A stretch of DNA of 64,000 nucleotides, from positions 1-64,000 of the forward strand of contig NZ_JAMFLX010000003.1 of NCBI RefSeq assembly GCF_023502345.1, in the 5' to 3' direction. The DNA comes from Parendozoicomonas callyspongiae (GTDB lineage: Bacteria > Pseudomonadota > Gammaproteobacteria > Pseudomonadales > Endozoicomonadaceae). The translations under genes and the position numbers were made by a program. Below, one piece after another: positions 8,357 to 16,571 of this stretch. Position 1 is the first letter of the stretch; every line of letters begins with the position of its first letter. Under the pieces are notes generated by a model. That model was not told the origin of the DNA. It searched no databases and worked only from the letters and a program-made list of their open reading frames with translations.

Positions 8357-9277
8357 GTGTCTCAGTCTATGAAAAATTCAACGTTTCACGCCCCATTACT
8401 GGGAGCCTTCTGGATGCTGGCCAGTGGCCTGGCCTTTGCTGTGGTTAACAGCACAGTGCAATGGGTCAGCTTCAAGCAGGGCTTTGAGTCTGCCAATGTG
8501 GCTCTCTATCAGTACGGTATTGCAACTATAGTGCTGCTGCCGTGGATGGCCCGCCAGGGTTTTCGCGCCAGCCTGCAAACCAACCACCTGACTTTCCATA
8601 TCATCCGTGTAGCCACTGCAGTTACCGGTGTTCAGTTCTGGCTCTGGGCTATGGCCTGGCCGGTTCCAATCTGGCAGGCCATTGCCCTGTTGATGACTTC
8701 ACCATTATTCGTAGTGATTGGCTCGGCATTGTTCCTCAAAGAAAAGGTGACCCTAACCCGCTGGCTGGCAACGGTTATCGGTTTTATCGGGGCCATGATT
8801 ATTCTGGAACCCTGGGGAGAGTCTTTCCACGAGTCTGCTCTGCTGCCAGTAACAGCTGCCCTGTTCTGGGCTGCCTACTCACTGATGACTAAAGCCCAGT
8901 GCAAAACAGAAAGCCCAACCACTTTGGTGTTCTACCTGTTCGCCCTAACCGTGCCGTTTAACCTGTTTATTTCCCTTCCGGTACTGGCACTGCCTGAAGC
9001 CAATATGTGGCCGCTGCTTTTGGTAGCCGGAGGATTGACTGGTTTTGCCCAGCTGGCTCTGACCAAAGCTTATCAGTCTGCGGAAGCTGCCTTTATACAG
9101 CCATTCGACCTGGCCAAACTGCCATTGAATGTCCTGATTGGGTTCCTGGTTATGGGTTCAGTACCACCCGGAAAAATGTGGTTGGGTGCAGCTTTGATCG
9201 TTGGGGCAACTTTGTTTATCACTCACCGTGAAAACAAACAGGCTCAGACTGAAAATAAAAACCTTGTGACCAGCTAA
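8357..9277 (+). CDS. ribN: RibN-like riboflavin importer (EamA/DMT family)
   Basis: This 306-residue protein has about ten hydrophobic helices forming two EamA repeats, as in drug/metabolite transporters. The FMN riboswitch directly upstream points to riboflavin or a flavin precursor as substrate, as for RibN of Rhizobium and Vibrio. The start is GTG at 8357, with AGGAG about 9 bases upstream; an internal ATG four codons later is less well placed. The gene is followed by a strong terminator and appears monocistronic. Riboflavin uptake is inferred from the riboswitch plus the family; the DMT fold alone does not give specificity. Confidence 0.88.
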   Translation: MSQSMKNSTFHAPLLGAFWMLASGLAFAVVNSTVQWVSFKQGFESANVALYQYGIATIVLLPWMARQGFRASLQTNHLTFHIIRVATAVTGVQFWLWAMAWPVPIWQAIALLMTSPLFVVIGSALFLKEKVTLTRWLATVIGFIGAMIILEPWGESFHESALLPVTAALFWAAYSLMTKAQCKTESPTTLVFYLFALTVPFNLFISLPVLALPEANMWPLLLVAGGLTGFAQLALTKAYQSAEAAFIQPFDLAKLPLNVLIGFLVMGSVPPGKMWLGAALIVGATLFITHRENKQAQTENKNLVTS

Positions 9278-9289
9278 TCTTCCCACATT

Positions 9290-9327
9290 AAAAAAGGGGT
9301 CTTGTTTGCACAAGCCCCCTTTTTTTT
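9290..9327 (+). terminator. rho-independent terminator after ribN
   Basis: AAAAAAGGGG and CTTG pair with CAAG and CCCCTTTTTT around a small loop, followed by a run of T. The A-run on the other side makes it usable from both directions, so it may also end the convergent coiled-coil gene. Confidence 0.85.
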
Positions 9328-9358
9328 ACGTCCCTTAAACGACTGGAACTACCACTTC

Positions 9359-11797
9359 TTATTTAACAGCCACAGTTCGCCTTCTTGCCAGCTCCTGTCG
9401 CGCCCCATTGATAAGAGCATCCTTTTCTTTTTGCGCAGAGGTGGTTTTTTTGAAAAGCAATGATGTCAACAACCTGATAAGCTGACCAGCACCTAGTTTC
9501 TTATCAAAACCATCAACAAGCTTCTCCATAAGTCCCCATAGCCTCTGACTTTCGGCTTTAGCTTCTATGCACTGTTCTGATACGATCTGCAACTCTTCTT
9601 CAGCTTCAGTTTTCGCCGTTTTAGCCAAAAGTAAATCTCGCTCCTGGCATTCCTGCTTTTCCTGTAGTTCTGCCAGTTGGCGCCTCAACGCTTCATTCTC
9701 GGTACTCAGCATCTGATTTTTAATATTGAACTGCCTCTGAGCAGATTCAACCTCTTCTCTGTGTTTTCCAGCGTCTCCCTCCAAACGCTGAACTCTTGCT
9801 TGTTCAATTTCGAGTTGTTGGCGGAGTTTTTCAGTTTCTTCTGACACACTATGAGAACCCTCTAATTGCCTCTGAAGCCCCTGCAATTGTTGATCTTTTC
9901 GATCGCACTCTTGTTGATAATGCATGGTTTCAGCTTTTTCCTGCTTCAGTTGCAAATTAAGAGCTTCGATCGAGCTTTGGTGCTTCCGCTGAAGCTGATC
10001 CTTTTCCCTCACATACTCCGTCTGCAGGGTCTTAATTTTCTCATTATTGCTTTCCACAGCTTTATTCAGCTCAGAACCGCCTTCATCAAGCTCAGCTTTT
10101 AGCTTTGTTCTTTCTTTTCTTATACAGGCCAAGTCTCTCTGATGCTGTTCATTTTTTGCTATTTGGACCTTCTCACTCTTCACCAATCGAGCAACTTCAG
10201 ATTCAAGCTCAACACACTTTCTCTGCTTTTTTTCAGAGTTGTCTACTGCTGTCTGTACCTGGTCTTTGGCTTCACGTAGTTGTTCCTTAAGACCCAGCAC
10301 TTCTTTTTCTAACTTTTCATTTTGCTCTTGTAACTCTTGAGCCTGAGACTCAAGGGAAATTTTATGCCGCCTGAGGCTTGCTTCAACATTTTTCTGCCTG
10401 CCTGCGTCTTCTAGTTCTTGAAGAGCTGAAAGTTTTGCAGCGTTTGCCTGCTGCTTTTCCTCATTCGCTCTTCTTAGCTCCGCCTGCAAACTTCTTATTT
10501 CAGCCTGCTTGACCTTAACATTGGCATTTGCTTTTTCAATTTCGAGATTCTTGCCCTTCAACTCTCTCTCAAAAGTATCCTTTGCCTGCTGAGCCCTTGA
10601 TCCAATGGTTTTTAGCCGTTCACTTGCTGTCGAAAGTTCTCCTTTATAGCGCTCTTCAACTTCTTCGAGGCGGAGTTCTATTTCTTGCTTTGCCCGCGCA
10701 TTGGAATTAGACGCCTCTACTAAAGATTTCTTGGATTCTTCAGCTTTCCTAAGCAACTCATTCTTTTGATCAACGTCCTGTCTTAAATCAGAAATCTGCC
10801 AATCTCTTGATACCAGCTCTTGTTGATAAGAGCTGCTTATCCTTTCGAGCTCTATTCTAGACTGACTCAGTTCACGCTGTTTAATTTCAATTTCATTTTG
10901 CAACTGCTTTCGCCAGGAACTTAATTGTGACTTTTCCTGTAAATCTGTTTGTTTTTCTCTCTCAACCTTACCCAGCAGAGCGTTTCTATCTTGCAATAAT
11001 CCTTCAAGCTGATTAACTCGTTTCTGATACTCCAGCAAGCTAAGTTCATGTTCTTTCCGGGCATAACTGAACTGTCTCGAAAGATCATCCAGCTCACGCT
11101 GTTTCTTGGCTATATCCTGTTTTGAAGCCTGTGATTGGCGGGTATTCTGGTTTCTTAGTCCCCTAACATCCTGCTTAAGACTATCTACCAGCCTTTGGAA
11201 CCGAGTGCATTCTTCGCTCTTTTGTTCATTAATTTTTGTAAAAATATTAAGTTCGTCCTGAACTTTATCCATATCACTCTGAATTCTCTTAACCTCACCC
11301 TGAAGTTTTTCCTTAATCTCAATACCAACTCCTATTCGCTCCATCAGAGACTGAAAACGCTTGCCACCCACTGTTAATGCAAGCTCCTCAACTCTTTCTT
11401 TTACGTCTTTTTTGTCATCGAAGTATTTCTGGGCTCTGGCTCCCTTCTCGGTTTCCCCTGCCTGCCTTTTCCTTAATTCTTCCTCATCTCGGGTATACTC
11501 TTTCTCAAGCTGATCGAGTTCATATTCAAGTTGAATAACAGGGTCGAAACATCTGCCAATGTGGTAACAGACTGCACAAGTAGGGCGAACAAGAAGAGTA
11601 TTAATAGCTGTCGTTGCTAAATGGTAGACAGGTATAACTGGAATTACCCAGGTGAAAATGGATTTAGTGGCAGAAACAGTATAAGCGCCGAACTTAGCAC
11701 AGCAATCTTGAGCTTCGTCAGGACCATCCTCTCTATCTTGATAGAAAGGCTGATCAACCTGTGCTCTCACGCCTGAGTCTTGATATTGATATTCCAT
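9359..11797 (-). CDS. large coiled-coil protein with N-terminal hydrophobic domain, candidate effector
   Basis: This 812-residue protein is of unknown function. After about 40 polar residues comes a hydrophobic double-helix region (about residues 40-85, including FTWVIPVIPVYHLATTAINTLL and a Cys-rich PTCAVCYHIGRC). Then about 680 residues of nearly unbroken Glu/Lys/Gln/Arg-rich heptads form a very long coiled coil. GGGAGG eight bases before ATG at 11795-11797 sets the start, although the frame stays open 46 codons upstream. The layout (short head, bilobed hydrophobic segment, long coiled coil) resembles inclusion-membrane or other host-interacting proteins of intracellular bacteria; that is inference. 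SMC-like proteins are excluded because there is no Walker motif. Confidence 0.75.
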   Translation of the reverse strand: MEYQYQDSGVRAQVDQPFYQDREDGPDEAQDCCAKFGAYTVSATKSIFTWVIPVIPVYHLATTAINTLLVRPTCAVCYHIGRCFDPVIQLEYELDQLEKEYTRDEEELRKRQAGETEKGARAQKYFDDKKDVKERVEELALTVGGKRFQSLMERIGVGIEIKEKLQGEVKRIQSDMDKVQDELNIFTKINEQKSEECTRFQRLVDSLKQDVRGLRNQNTRQSQASKQDIAKKQRELDDLSRQFSYARKEHELSLLEYQKRVNQLEGLLQDRNALLGKVEREKQTDLQEKSQLSSWRKQLQNEIEIKQRELSQSRIELERISSSYQQELVSRDWQISDLRQDVDQKNELLRKAEESKKSLVEASNSNARAKQEIELRLEEVEERYKGELSTASERLKTIGSRAQQAKDTFERELKGKNLEIEKANANVKVKQAEIRSLQAELRRANEEKQQANAAKLSALQELEDAGRQKNVEASLRRHKISLESQAQELQEQNEKLEKEVLGLKEQLREAKDQVQTAVDNSEKKQRKCVELESEVARLVKSEKVQIAKNEQHQRDLACIRKERTKLKAELDEGGSELNKAVESNNEKIKTLQTEYVREKDQLQRKHQSSIEALNLQLKQEKAETMHYQQECDRKDQQLQGLQRQLEGSHSVSEETEKLRQQLEIEQARVQRLEGDAGKHREEVESAQRQFNIKNQMLSTENEALRRQLAELQEKQECQERDLLLAKTAKTEAEEELQIVSEQCIEAKAESQRLWGLMEKLVDGFDKKLGAGQLIRLLTSLLFKKTTSAQKEKDALINGARQELARRRTVAVK

Positions 11798-11898
11798 GCC
11801 AGAACCTCCCTGCCCTGTAAAAAGTAGAATCCTATTAAGCAAGACCTGATAAGGGAGTGTTTGTTCGTGCCAGTAACAAAAGAAGGAAGTATCAATAA

Positions 11899-11929
11899 CC
11901 ACGATTGTTAGATTTTCTAACAATCGTGG
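11899..11929. repeat. 13-base inverted repeat upstream of coiled-coil gene
   Basis: CCACGATTGTTAG at 11899-11911 and CTAACAATCGTGG at 11917-11929 form a perfect 13-base stem with an ATTTT loop. It lies about 100 bases ahead of the coiled-coil gene start and 70 bases past the tyrosine phosphatase stop. It could be an operator, a 5' leader hairpin or a second terminator; no long U-run follows on the minus strand. Confidence 0.6.
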
Positions 11930-11949
11930 CAACATAAGCTAAGAGGAAA

Positions 11950-11982
11950 GCAAGAAGAGAAGCCTGCCATAATCAGCAGGCT
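11950..11982 (-). terminator. terminator after tyrosine phosphatase gene
   Basis: On the minus strand AGCCTGC, an 8-base loop and GCAGGCT are followed by the T-rich TCTCTTCTTGC, 17 bases past the stop codon. The U-tract is interrupted, so efficiency is uncertain. Confidence 0.6.
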
Positions 11983-11998
11983 ATTTTCCTATCCAAGA

Positions 11999-14068
11999 TC
12001 AGTATACAGAGACAACTGGCCTAAATGCCTTAGCCAGCTCACTGGCATATTGATGAGCAACTTTCAGGGTTTGGTACTGCGTTGGCTTTTGCACACCAAA
12101 GTTACCACGCTGATCCCGCATCAATTCAACCTTATCAACCACTTCCTGTACGGGTTCATTGTTCATGGCAGCCATAACAGCCTCAAAAACCCCAATAAAG
12201 GTACAGGTGCGGCCTACTCCCGCTTTACAGTTAACCGCTACTGTTCCCATTCCATCAGTGAAGCTTTTTGCAACAGCAGCCGTTGCAGCAAGAATAGCCG
12301 GGTTGGAGCCTGTTTTATCTGTCCAGTTCCGCATACAGACCCGCACATGTGGGACTTTCCCATCGATCAGCAAATGGTGAACTTCCAGCCGCCCAGGTAT
12401 CAGAGTCCTTGTTCTGATGTTTTTAACAGTATGGGAACCGAACTGGCTTTCACTTTCTTCAAGTGGAAATGGATCATCAACTTCCCCCTCCCTTGTCAAA
12501 GAAACTGAAACATTAGCGTTGTTATGGAGGATGACATCCCAGAGCTGGCCAACATTTGCCTCTGTTGGCCCCTGTAAAGCAAGATAATTTCCATATGGCA
12601 TAGCCACTGTATTTCCTGGGTATACCGGTTCACCATCTGCATTTTTTACAGCACTAAGAGCCGGGGTAGGAATATCACTGAATGCCGGAGCTGCAATACT
12701 TTTGAAATCAGGGTTTTTATTCAAGTCAATATTACCTGCCCGGCTGGGTGCTGGCAGTTTACTGTACTCTCGCTTTAGCTCATCTGTCTCAACCGTATCA
12801 TCCCCACTTTCATGAGGGACTGTGGCATAACAATCCATAACCAAGCCTGACTTCGGATCTGCTTCACCATTCAGTCCATACTCATAGATTTTGTTTTCCC
12901 AGGCATCGGCAATATCCTGTGCCATTGGATGACCTGGTTTTCCAACACATATTCTCTGAAATAATTTATTCAGGACTGAGATTGGAAGAGCCGCAACTTC
13001 ATCAAATGAAGGCCCATCTGTAGTACCAAGCAATTTCTCAAGCTTATCCATCATCTCATCTGATGACTGAACAATTTCATCGGGTTCAACATCATCGTAC
13101 GCAAAGACAGGGTCAGAACTCTTCTGACAGGTTTCCATAAGCTTGGCGCACTGGGAGTTCCATTCGCTGAAACTGGCAGCATCTTTGTCTTGGATATCAG
13201 CAGCAAGAGCCATATGAGACATCATTGCTGAGCTGGCAGCTTTTTCTAGGAAGGCATCTCCACTGAAGCTATTAAATGCAGGAAGTGCTTCTTCATAGGG
13301 TAAAGTCGACATATGCTTTTGAAGATATAAAGCTCCACTTTCCCCTGCTTCCCGGTAGAGCTTTTTCATTGCAATCAGATCTTTTGAAGAAGTGGGAGTG
13401 CAATGGCTCAACCCTGATGCCAGAATCCTACGAAATGCATAGAGCTTTTCTGGTTGTTTCAGCAAGCTTCCCATCAGCCTTTGATAATCGTCTGAGCTTA
13501 AACGCAGACAGGCTAATGTCAGCTTTTTTGCTGCTTCGTCTCCAGCACTTTCATAAATGAGCATATCATCTGCTAGAGTTTCAGCGGCTGGAGCTTCTGC
13601 TGTCAGCAAGTATTGGATGGCACTATCGTGATCATATTGGATCAATCGGGCTCTCACTTCAGCACAGCTCATAACACTAAAAGTTTCGCCACTTTCTGTG
13701 TGTAACTGAGAACCCGCCTTAATATCATCATCTTTCAGGCTCTGGGGCTTAACTAAATTAACTGCGGGAACCTGTAATTTCATATCCCCGGTTTTCGAAG
13801 CTATTCGATCCATTAGAACACGGGTATGAATCTGCTCTTTAGCCGTTTTAATGATATTCGTTTGATGTCTGGCGCCTCTGTCGGTTGCTATTCCAAGGTA
13901 CAGAGCTTCCCGGCTTCCTTTATTTTTAATTCTGACCGGCATTCCAGCAGCTTTGGCCTTACTTGCTCCTTTCTGAGAAGTATGCAATTCCTCTTCTCTG
14001 TTCAGGTCTGCCAGCATTTGCCTGGCCAGCTCCCTGTTGAAGTTAACGTCCCCTGTGAGTTTTCCCAT
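11999..14068 (-). CDS. YopH-like protein tyrosine phosphatase, candidate effector
   Basis: This 689-residue protein has a C-terminal eukaryotic-type tyrosine phosphatase domain (about residues 470-680). The P-loop VNCKAGVGRTC holds Cys614 and Arg620; a WPD-loop equivalent, RNWTDKTGS, has Asp584 with Thr in place of Pro; and a Q-loop, QKPTQYQTL, holds Gln660. The RNWTD loop recalls the NWPDQT loop of YopH and SptP. The roughly 460-residue N-terminal region is helical and polar with no known domain, signal peptide or membrane segment, as expected for a translocated effector. An AGGGATG purine stretch precedes ATG. The gene stands between pyrC (divergent) and the coiled-coil protein on the same strand. 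Secretion to a host cell is inferred. Confidence 0.78.
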   Translation of the reverse strand: MGKLTGDVNFNRELARQMLADLNREEELHTSQKGASKAKAAGMPVRIKNKGSREALYLGIATDRGARHQTNIIKTAKEQIHTRVLMDRIASKTGDMKLQVPAVNLVKPQSLKDDDIKAGSQLHTESGETFSVMSCAEVRARLIQYDHDSAIQYLLTAEAPAAETLADDMLIYESAGDEAAKKLTLACLRLSSDDYQRLMGSLLKQPEKLYAFRRILASGLSHCTPTSSKDLIAMKKLYREAGESGALYLQKHMSTLPYEEALPAFNSFSGDAFLEKAASSAMMSHMALAADIQDKDAASFSEWNSQCAKLMETCQKSSDPVFAYDDVEPDEIVQSSDEMMDKLEKLLGTTDGPSFDEVAALPISVLNKLFQRICVGKPGHPMAQDIADAWENKIYEYGLNGEADPKSGLVMDCYATVPHESGDDTVETDELKREYSKLPAPSRAGNIDLNKNPDFKSIAAPAFSDIPTPALSAVKNADGEPVYPGNTVAMPYGNYLALQGPTEANVGQLWDVILHNNANVSVSLTREGEVDDPFPLEESESQFGSHTVKNIRTRTLIPGRLEVHHLLIDGKVPHVRVCMRNWTDKTGSNPAILAATAAVAKSFTDGMGTVAVNCKAGVGRTCTFIGVFEAVMAAMNNEPVQEVVDKVELMRDQRGNFGVQKPTQYQTLKVAHQYASELAKAFRPVVSVY

Positions 14069-14213
14069 AACGCATCATCCCTAAAATCACCTTTAGTAGT
14101 CATTATGGTCAATAGCTGCGCCAGTGGCGGAAAATTACCAAGGAAGTTGTTTTGTGCATCTTGGCTCCTGAGTTAGTATTCACCGCAAGCTCGCTTATAA
14201 CAGATGAAAAACA

Positions 14214-15251
14214 GTGCAAATAACTCTGACACGACCTGATGATTTCCACCTCCATCTGCGTGATGGAGCCGTTCTGGCGGCTACGGTTCCTGCCACAGCC
14301 AGAACCTTTTCCCGGGCAATCGTCATGCCCAACCTCAAGCCACCAGTGACAACCGCAGCCCAGGCCGCCTCCTATAAAGAGCGGATAATGGCTCATTGCC
14401 CCGCTGGCAGCGGCTTTACTCCACTGATGACGTTGTACCTGACCGATAAAACCTCCCCTGATACGGTTCGGGAAGCCTGGGCTGGCGGGGATGTTTATGC
14501 CCTGAAGCTCTACCCTGCCGGAGCCACAACCAATTCCGATGATGGCGTAACCACTCTGGAAAAGATCTATCCAGCCCTGGAAACCATGATTGAGTGCAAT
14601 CTCCCGCTACTGGTTCATGGAGAGGTGACTGATTCAGATATTGATATCTTTGATCGTGAAAAGGTATTTATTGACCGTCACCTGCAGCCACTGATCCAGC
14701 GTTACCCTGAGCTGAAGGTGGTGATGGAGCATATCACCACGGCGGATGCTTCAGCTTTTGTCAGTGAATCCGGCGCCAATGTTGCAGCCACTATAACGCC
14801 CCAACATTTGCTCTACAACCGTAACCATATGCTGGTTGGCGGCATTAAGCCCCACTATTACTGTCTGCCGATTCTTAAGCGGAATATCCATCAGGCTGCC
14901 CTGATCAAGGCCGCCACCAGCGGCAGTTCCAAGTTCTTCCTGGGCACAGACTCTGCCCCACACACCAAAGAAACCAAGGAAAGCGCCTGTGGCTGCGCGG
15001 GTTGTTATTCCGCCTTTGGAGCACTGGAGCTGTATGCCGAAGTCTTTGATCAGGCAGGAGCTCTGGACCGTCTTGAAGGGTTTGCCAGCCACTATGGTGC
15101 GGACTTTTATGGCCTGCCACGCAACACTGAAACAGTGACTCTCAAGCGGGAAGCATGCCCGGTTCCGGAATCTTTGCCCATGGGAGACAGTAAAGTCATT
15201 CCCCTAAGGGCCGGTGAAGATTTACAATGGACGCTTTGTACACCGAATTAA
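14214..15251 (+). CDS. pyrC: dihydroorotase, class II
   Basis: This 345-residue amidohydrolase catalyses the reversible ring closure of carbamoyl aspartate to dihydroorotate in pyrimidine synthesis. It shows the metal motif [10 protein letters not shown] (residues 9-18), the carboxylated-lysine region [19 protein letters not shown] and EHITT metal ligands, and GTDSAPHTK near the C-terminus. The length matches the E. coli type. The start is read as GTG at 14214; the upstream ribosome binding site is weak. rnt follows 9 bases after the stop, so the two are probably co-transcribed. Confidence 0.96.
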   Translation: MQITLTRPDDFHLHLRDGAVLAATVPATARTFSRAIVMPNLKPPVTTAAQAASYKERIMAHCPAGSGFTPLMTLYLTDKTSPDTVREAWAGGDVYALKLYPAGATTNSDDGVTTLEKIYPALETMIECNLPLLVHGEVTDSDIDIFDREKVFIDRHLQPLIQRYPELKVVMEHITTADASAFVSESGANVAATITPQHLLYNRNHMLVGGIKPHYYCLPILKRNIHQAALIKAATSGSSKFFLGTDSAPHTKETKESACGCAGCYSAFGALELYAEVFDQAGALDRLEGFASHYGADFYGLPRNTETVTLKREACPVPESLPMGDSKVIPLRAGEDLQWTLCTPN

Positions 15252-15260
15252 GGCAATGCT

Positions 15261-15890
15261 GTGAGCCAATCTGACCCGAAAACCCTGATGTCCGAACGTT
15301 TCCGGGGATACCTGCCGGTCGTCGTTGATGTTGAAACAGGAGGGTTTAATGCCCAGACCGATGCCCTGCTGGAGATAGCAGCAGTGACTATCGGCATGGA
15401 CGAACAGGGTTTTGTGTTTCCGGAAGCCAGTGAATCCAGCCATGTTGTCCCGTTTGAAGGGGCCAATATCGAGAAATCAGCCATCGAGTTTATTGGTGTT
15501 GATCCATTTCACCCGTTAAGAGTGGCCTACCCCGAATCCGATGTTCTGGGGACGGTTTTTAAAATGGTTCGCAAAGCCATGAAACGCTATGGCTGTACCC
15601 GTGCTGTTCTGGTGGGCCATAACGCCAGTTTCGACCTGGGCTTCCTGAATGCCGCGGTTGAGCGCAGTGGCATCAAGCGCAACCCGTTCCACCCATTCTC
15701 CTGCTTTGACACCGCAACCCTGTCGGGCCTGGCTTATGGTCAGACTGTTTTGTCCCGTGCCTGTGATGTGGCCGGTATTCCTTTTGATAAGGAAGAAGCT
15801 CACTCCGCCCGTTACGATACTGACCGTACGGCCGAACTCTTCTGCGGCATTGTGAACCGCTGGAAAGAGCTTGGGGGCTGGATCGACTAG
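15261..15890 (+). CDS. rnt: ribonuclease T
   Basis: This is a 209-residue DEDDh 3'-5' exoribonuclease for tRNA end turnover and rRNA 3' maturation. Exo motifs are visible: VDVETGG (residues 21-27), [10 protein letters not shown], and the final [10 protein letters not shown]. The C-terminus after the conserved NRWKELGGW reads only Ile-Asp, a few residues shorter than in E. coli. The TAG stop is the first three bases of a MITE-like repeat, so the insertion trimmed and re-ended the gene. The catalytic core is intact and activity is expected. The start is GTG at 15261, directly after pyrC. Confidence 0.95.
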   Translation: MSQSDPKTLMSERFRGYLPVVVDVETGGFNAQTDALLEIAAVTIGMDEQGFVFPEASESSHVVPFEGANIEKSAIEFIGVDPFHPLRVAYPESDVLGTVFKMVRKAMKRYGCTRAVLVGHNASFDLGFLNAAVERSGIKRNPFHPFSCFDTATLSGLAYGQTVLSRACDVAGIPFDKEEAHSARYDTDRTAELFCGIVNRWKELGGWID

Positions 15891-16066
15891 GGGGTGTTCA
15901 CAATTAAACATCGACTCAGTGGCTCTAAAAGTGGCCAGATGTTAGAAGGGCTTGTGAAAATCGTAGTTATTCTACATTGAACAAGCCCGACGCAGCAGGT
16001 GGCCACTTTTAGAGCCACCCAAAGGGCGCTTCCGAGAGTTCGACGTTTGATTGTGAATACCCCCTA
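15888..16066. mobile_element. MITE-like palindromic element, copy 1
   Basis: This 179-base element has 27-base terminal inverted repeats (15888-15914 and 16040-16066, 3 mismatches) that begin TAGGGGGT and end in CCCCCTA. Inside are an arm pair GGCTCTAAAAGTGGCC / GGCCACTTTTAGAGCC and a nested GGGCTTGT / ACAAGCCC hairpin. There is no open frame for a transposase. Both ends read TA, as expected if TA is the duplicated target (IS630/Tc1-mariner style). A second copy lies at 62975-63191 in the opposite orientation. It starts on the rnt stop codon. Confidence 0.85.
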
Positions 16067-16074
16067 ATCACCTG

Positions 16075-16115
16075 TTCTTCCTGCAAAGCCACAACTGTGG
16101 TTTTTGCAGGAAGAA
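16075..16115. repeat. long near-perfect hairpin next to MITE copy 1
   Basis: TTCTTCCTGCAAA at 16075-16087 pairs with TTTGCAGGAAGAA at 16103-16115, and inside it CCACA (16089-16093) pairs with TGTGG (16096-16100). It starts 9 bases after the MITE-like element. It may be the displaced original terminator of pyrC-rnt, though no U-run follows. Confidence 0.6.
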
Positions 16116-16250
16116 GCAGAAGAAAAATTGGTAGGAATACGCTCTTGCCAAAAAAACCTTTGTAAGGTTAAGGTATTACAAACGCCAGCTCCCGATACCC
16201 GGCCTGTTGGTGATGGACTACAAATATTCAGATTTCAACAAGTGACAGCT

Positions 16251-16373
16251 ATGCAGTCGTTAACATTTTCAGCTTCGCTACCGGCTTTACCAAGCCCTCT
16301 CAACAGTTCCTTTGCCCTGTCTGCTTCCCTGCGCCCTCATCATCATACCCATCTGCATCATCACCATCACTAA
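16251..16373 (+). CDS. histidine-rich leader peptide, candidate attenuator
   Basis: This short frame encodes a 40-residue peptide whose last 12 residues are PHHHTHLHHHHH, nine His in the final eleven positions, then TAA. The layout is that of a hisL-type attenuation leader: a short peptide ending in consecutive codons for the regulated amino acid, 198 bases ahead of the next gene on the same strand. That gene is a YuiF-type permease. The part before the His run is Ser/Leu/Ala/Pro-rich and unremarkable. The frame is open further upstream (from 16104), but ATG at 16251 gives the leader-like length. A clear terminator/antiterminator pair could not be drawn by eye between 16374 and 16571. Confidence 0.6.
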   Translation: MQSLTFSASLPALPSPLNSSFALSASLRPHHHTHLHHHHH

Positions 16374-16571
16374 AGCTGCTCTCTTTGGGTTTTAAGCTTT
16401 AAGTTGTCTCAGGCTCCGCGCCTACCCGTTTACTAACACACAATATGCCGGTTTTTCTCTACTGAGCCGCTTTTCTGGGCCATAGTTGTCTCATGTTCAT
16501 GTGAATATGACGCTGGTTCGTAGCATCTGTCGCAGCCGGAATAAGCAAAACATAAAAAACAGGTTTGTCTT

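Noticed and set aside
9359-11797. An SMC or chromosome-segregation ATPase
   Set aside because: Despite the long coiled coil there is no Walker A, Walker B or hinge domain, and the N-terminus is hydrophobic.
16321-16373. The His run as a cloning-vector His-tag artefact
   Set aside because: The run is interrupted (HHHTHLHHHHH), has no linker or vector sequence around it, and lies in a natural leader position before a permease.
16374-16571. A definite rho-independent attenuator after the His leader
   Set aside because: Only weak pairings such as GGCTC/GAGCC followed by TTTT were found, not enough to annotate.
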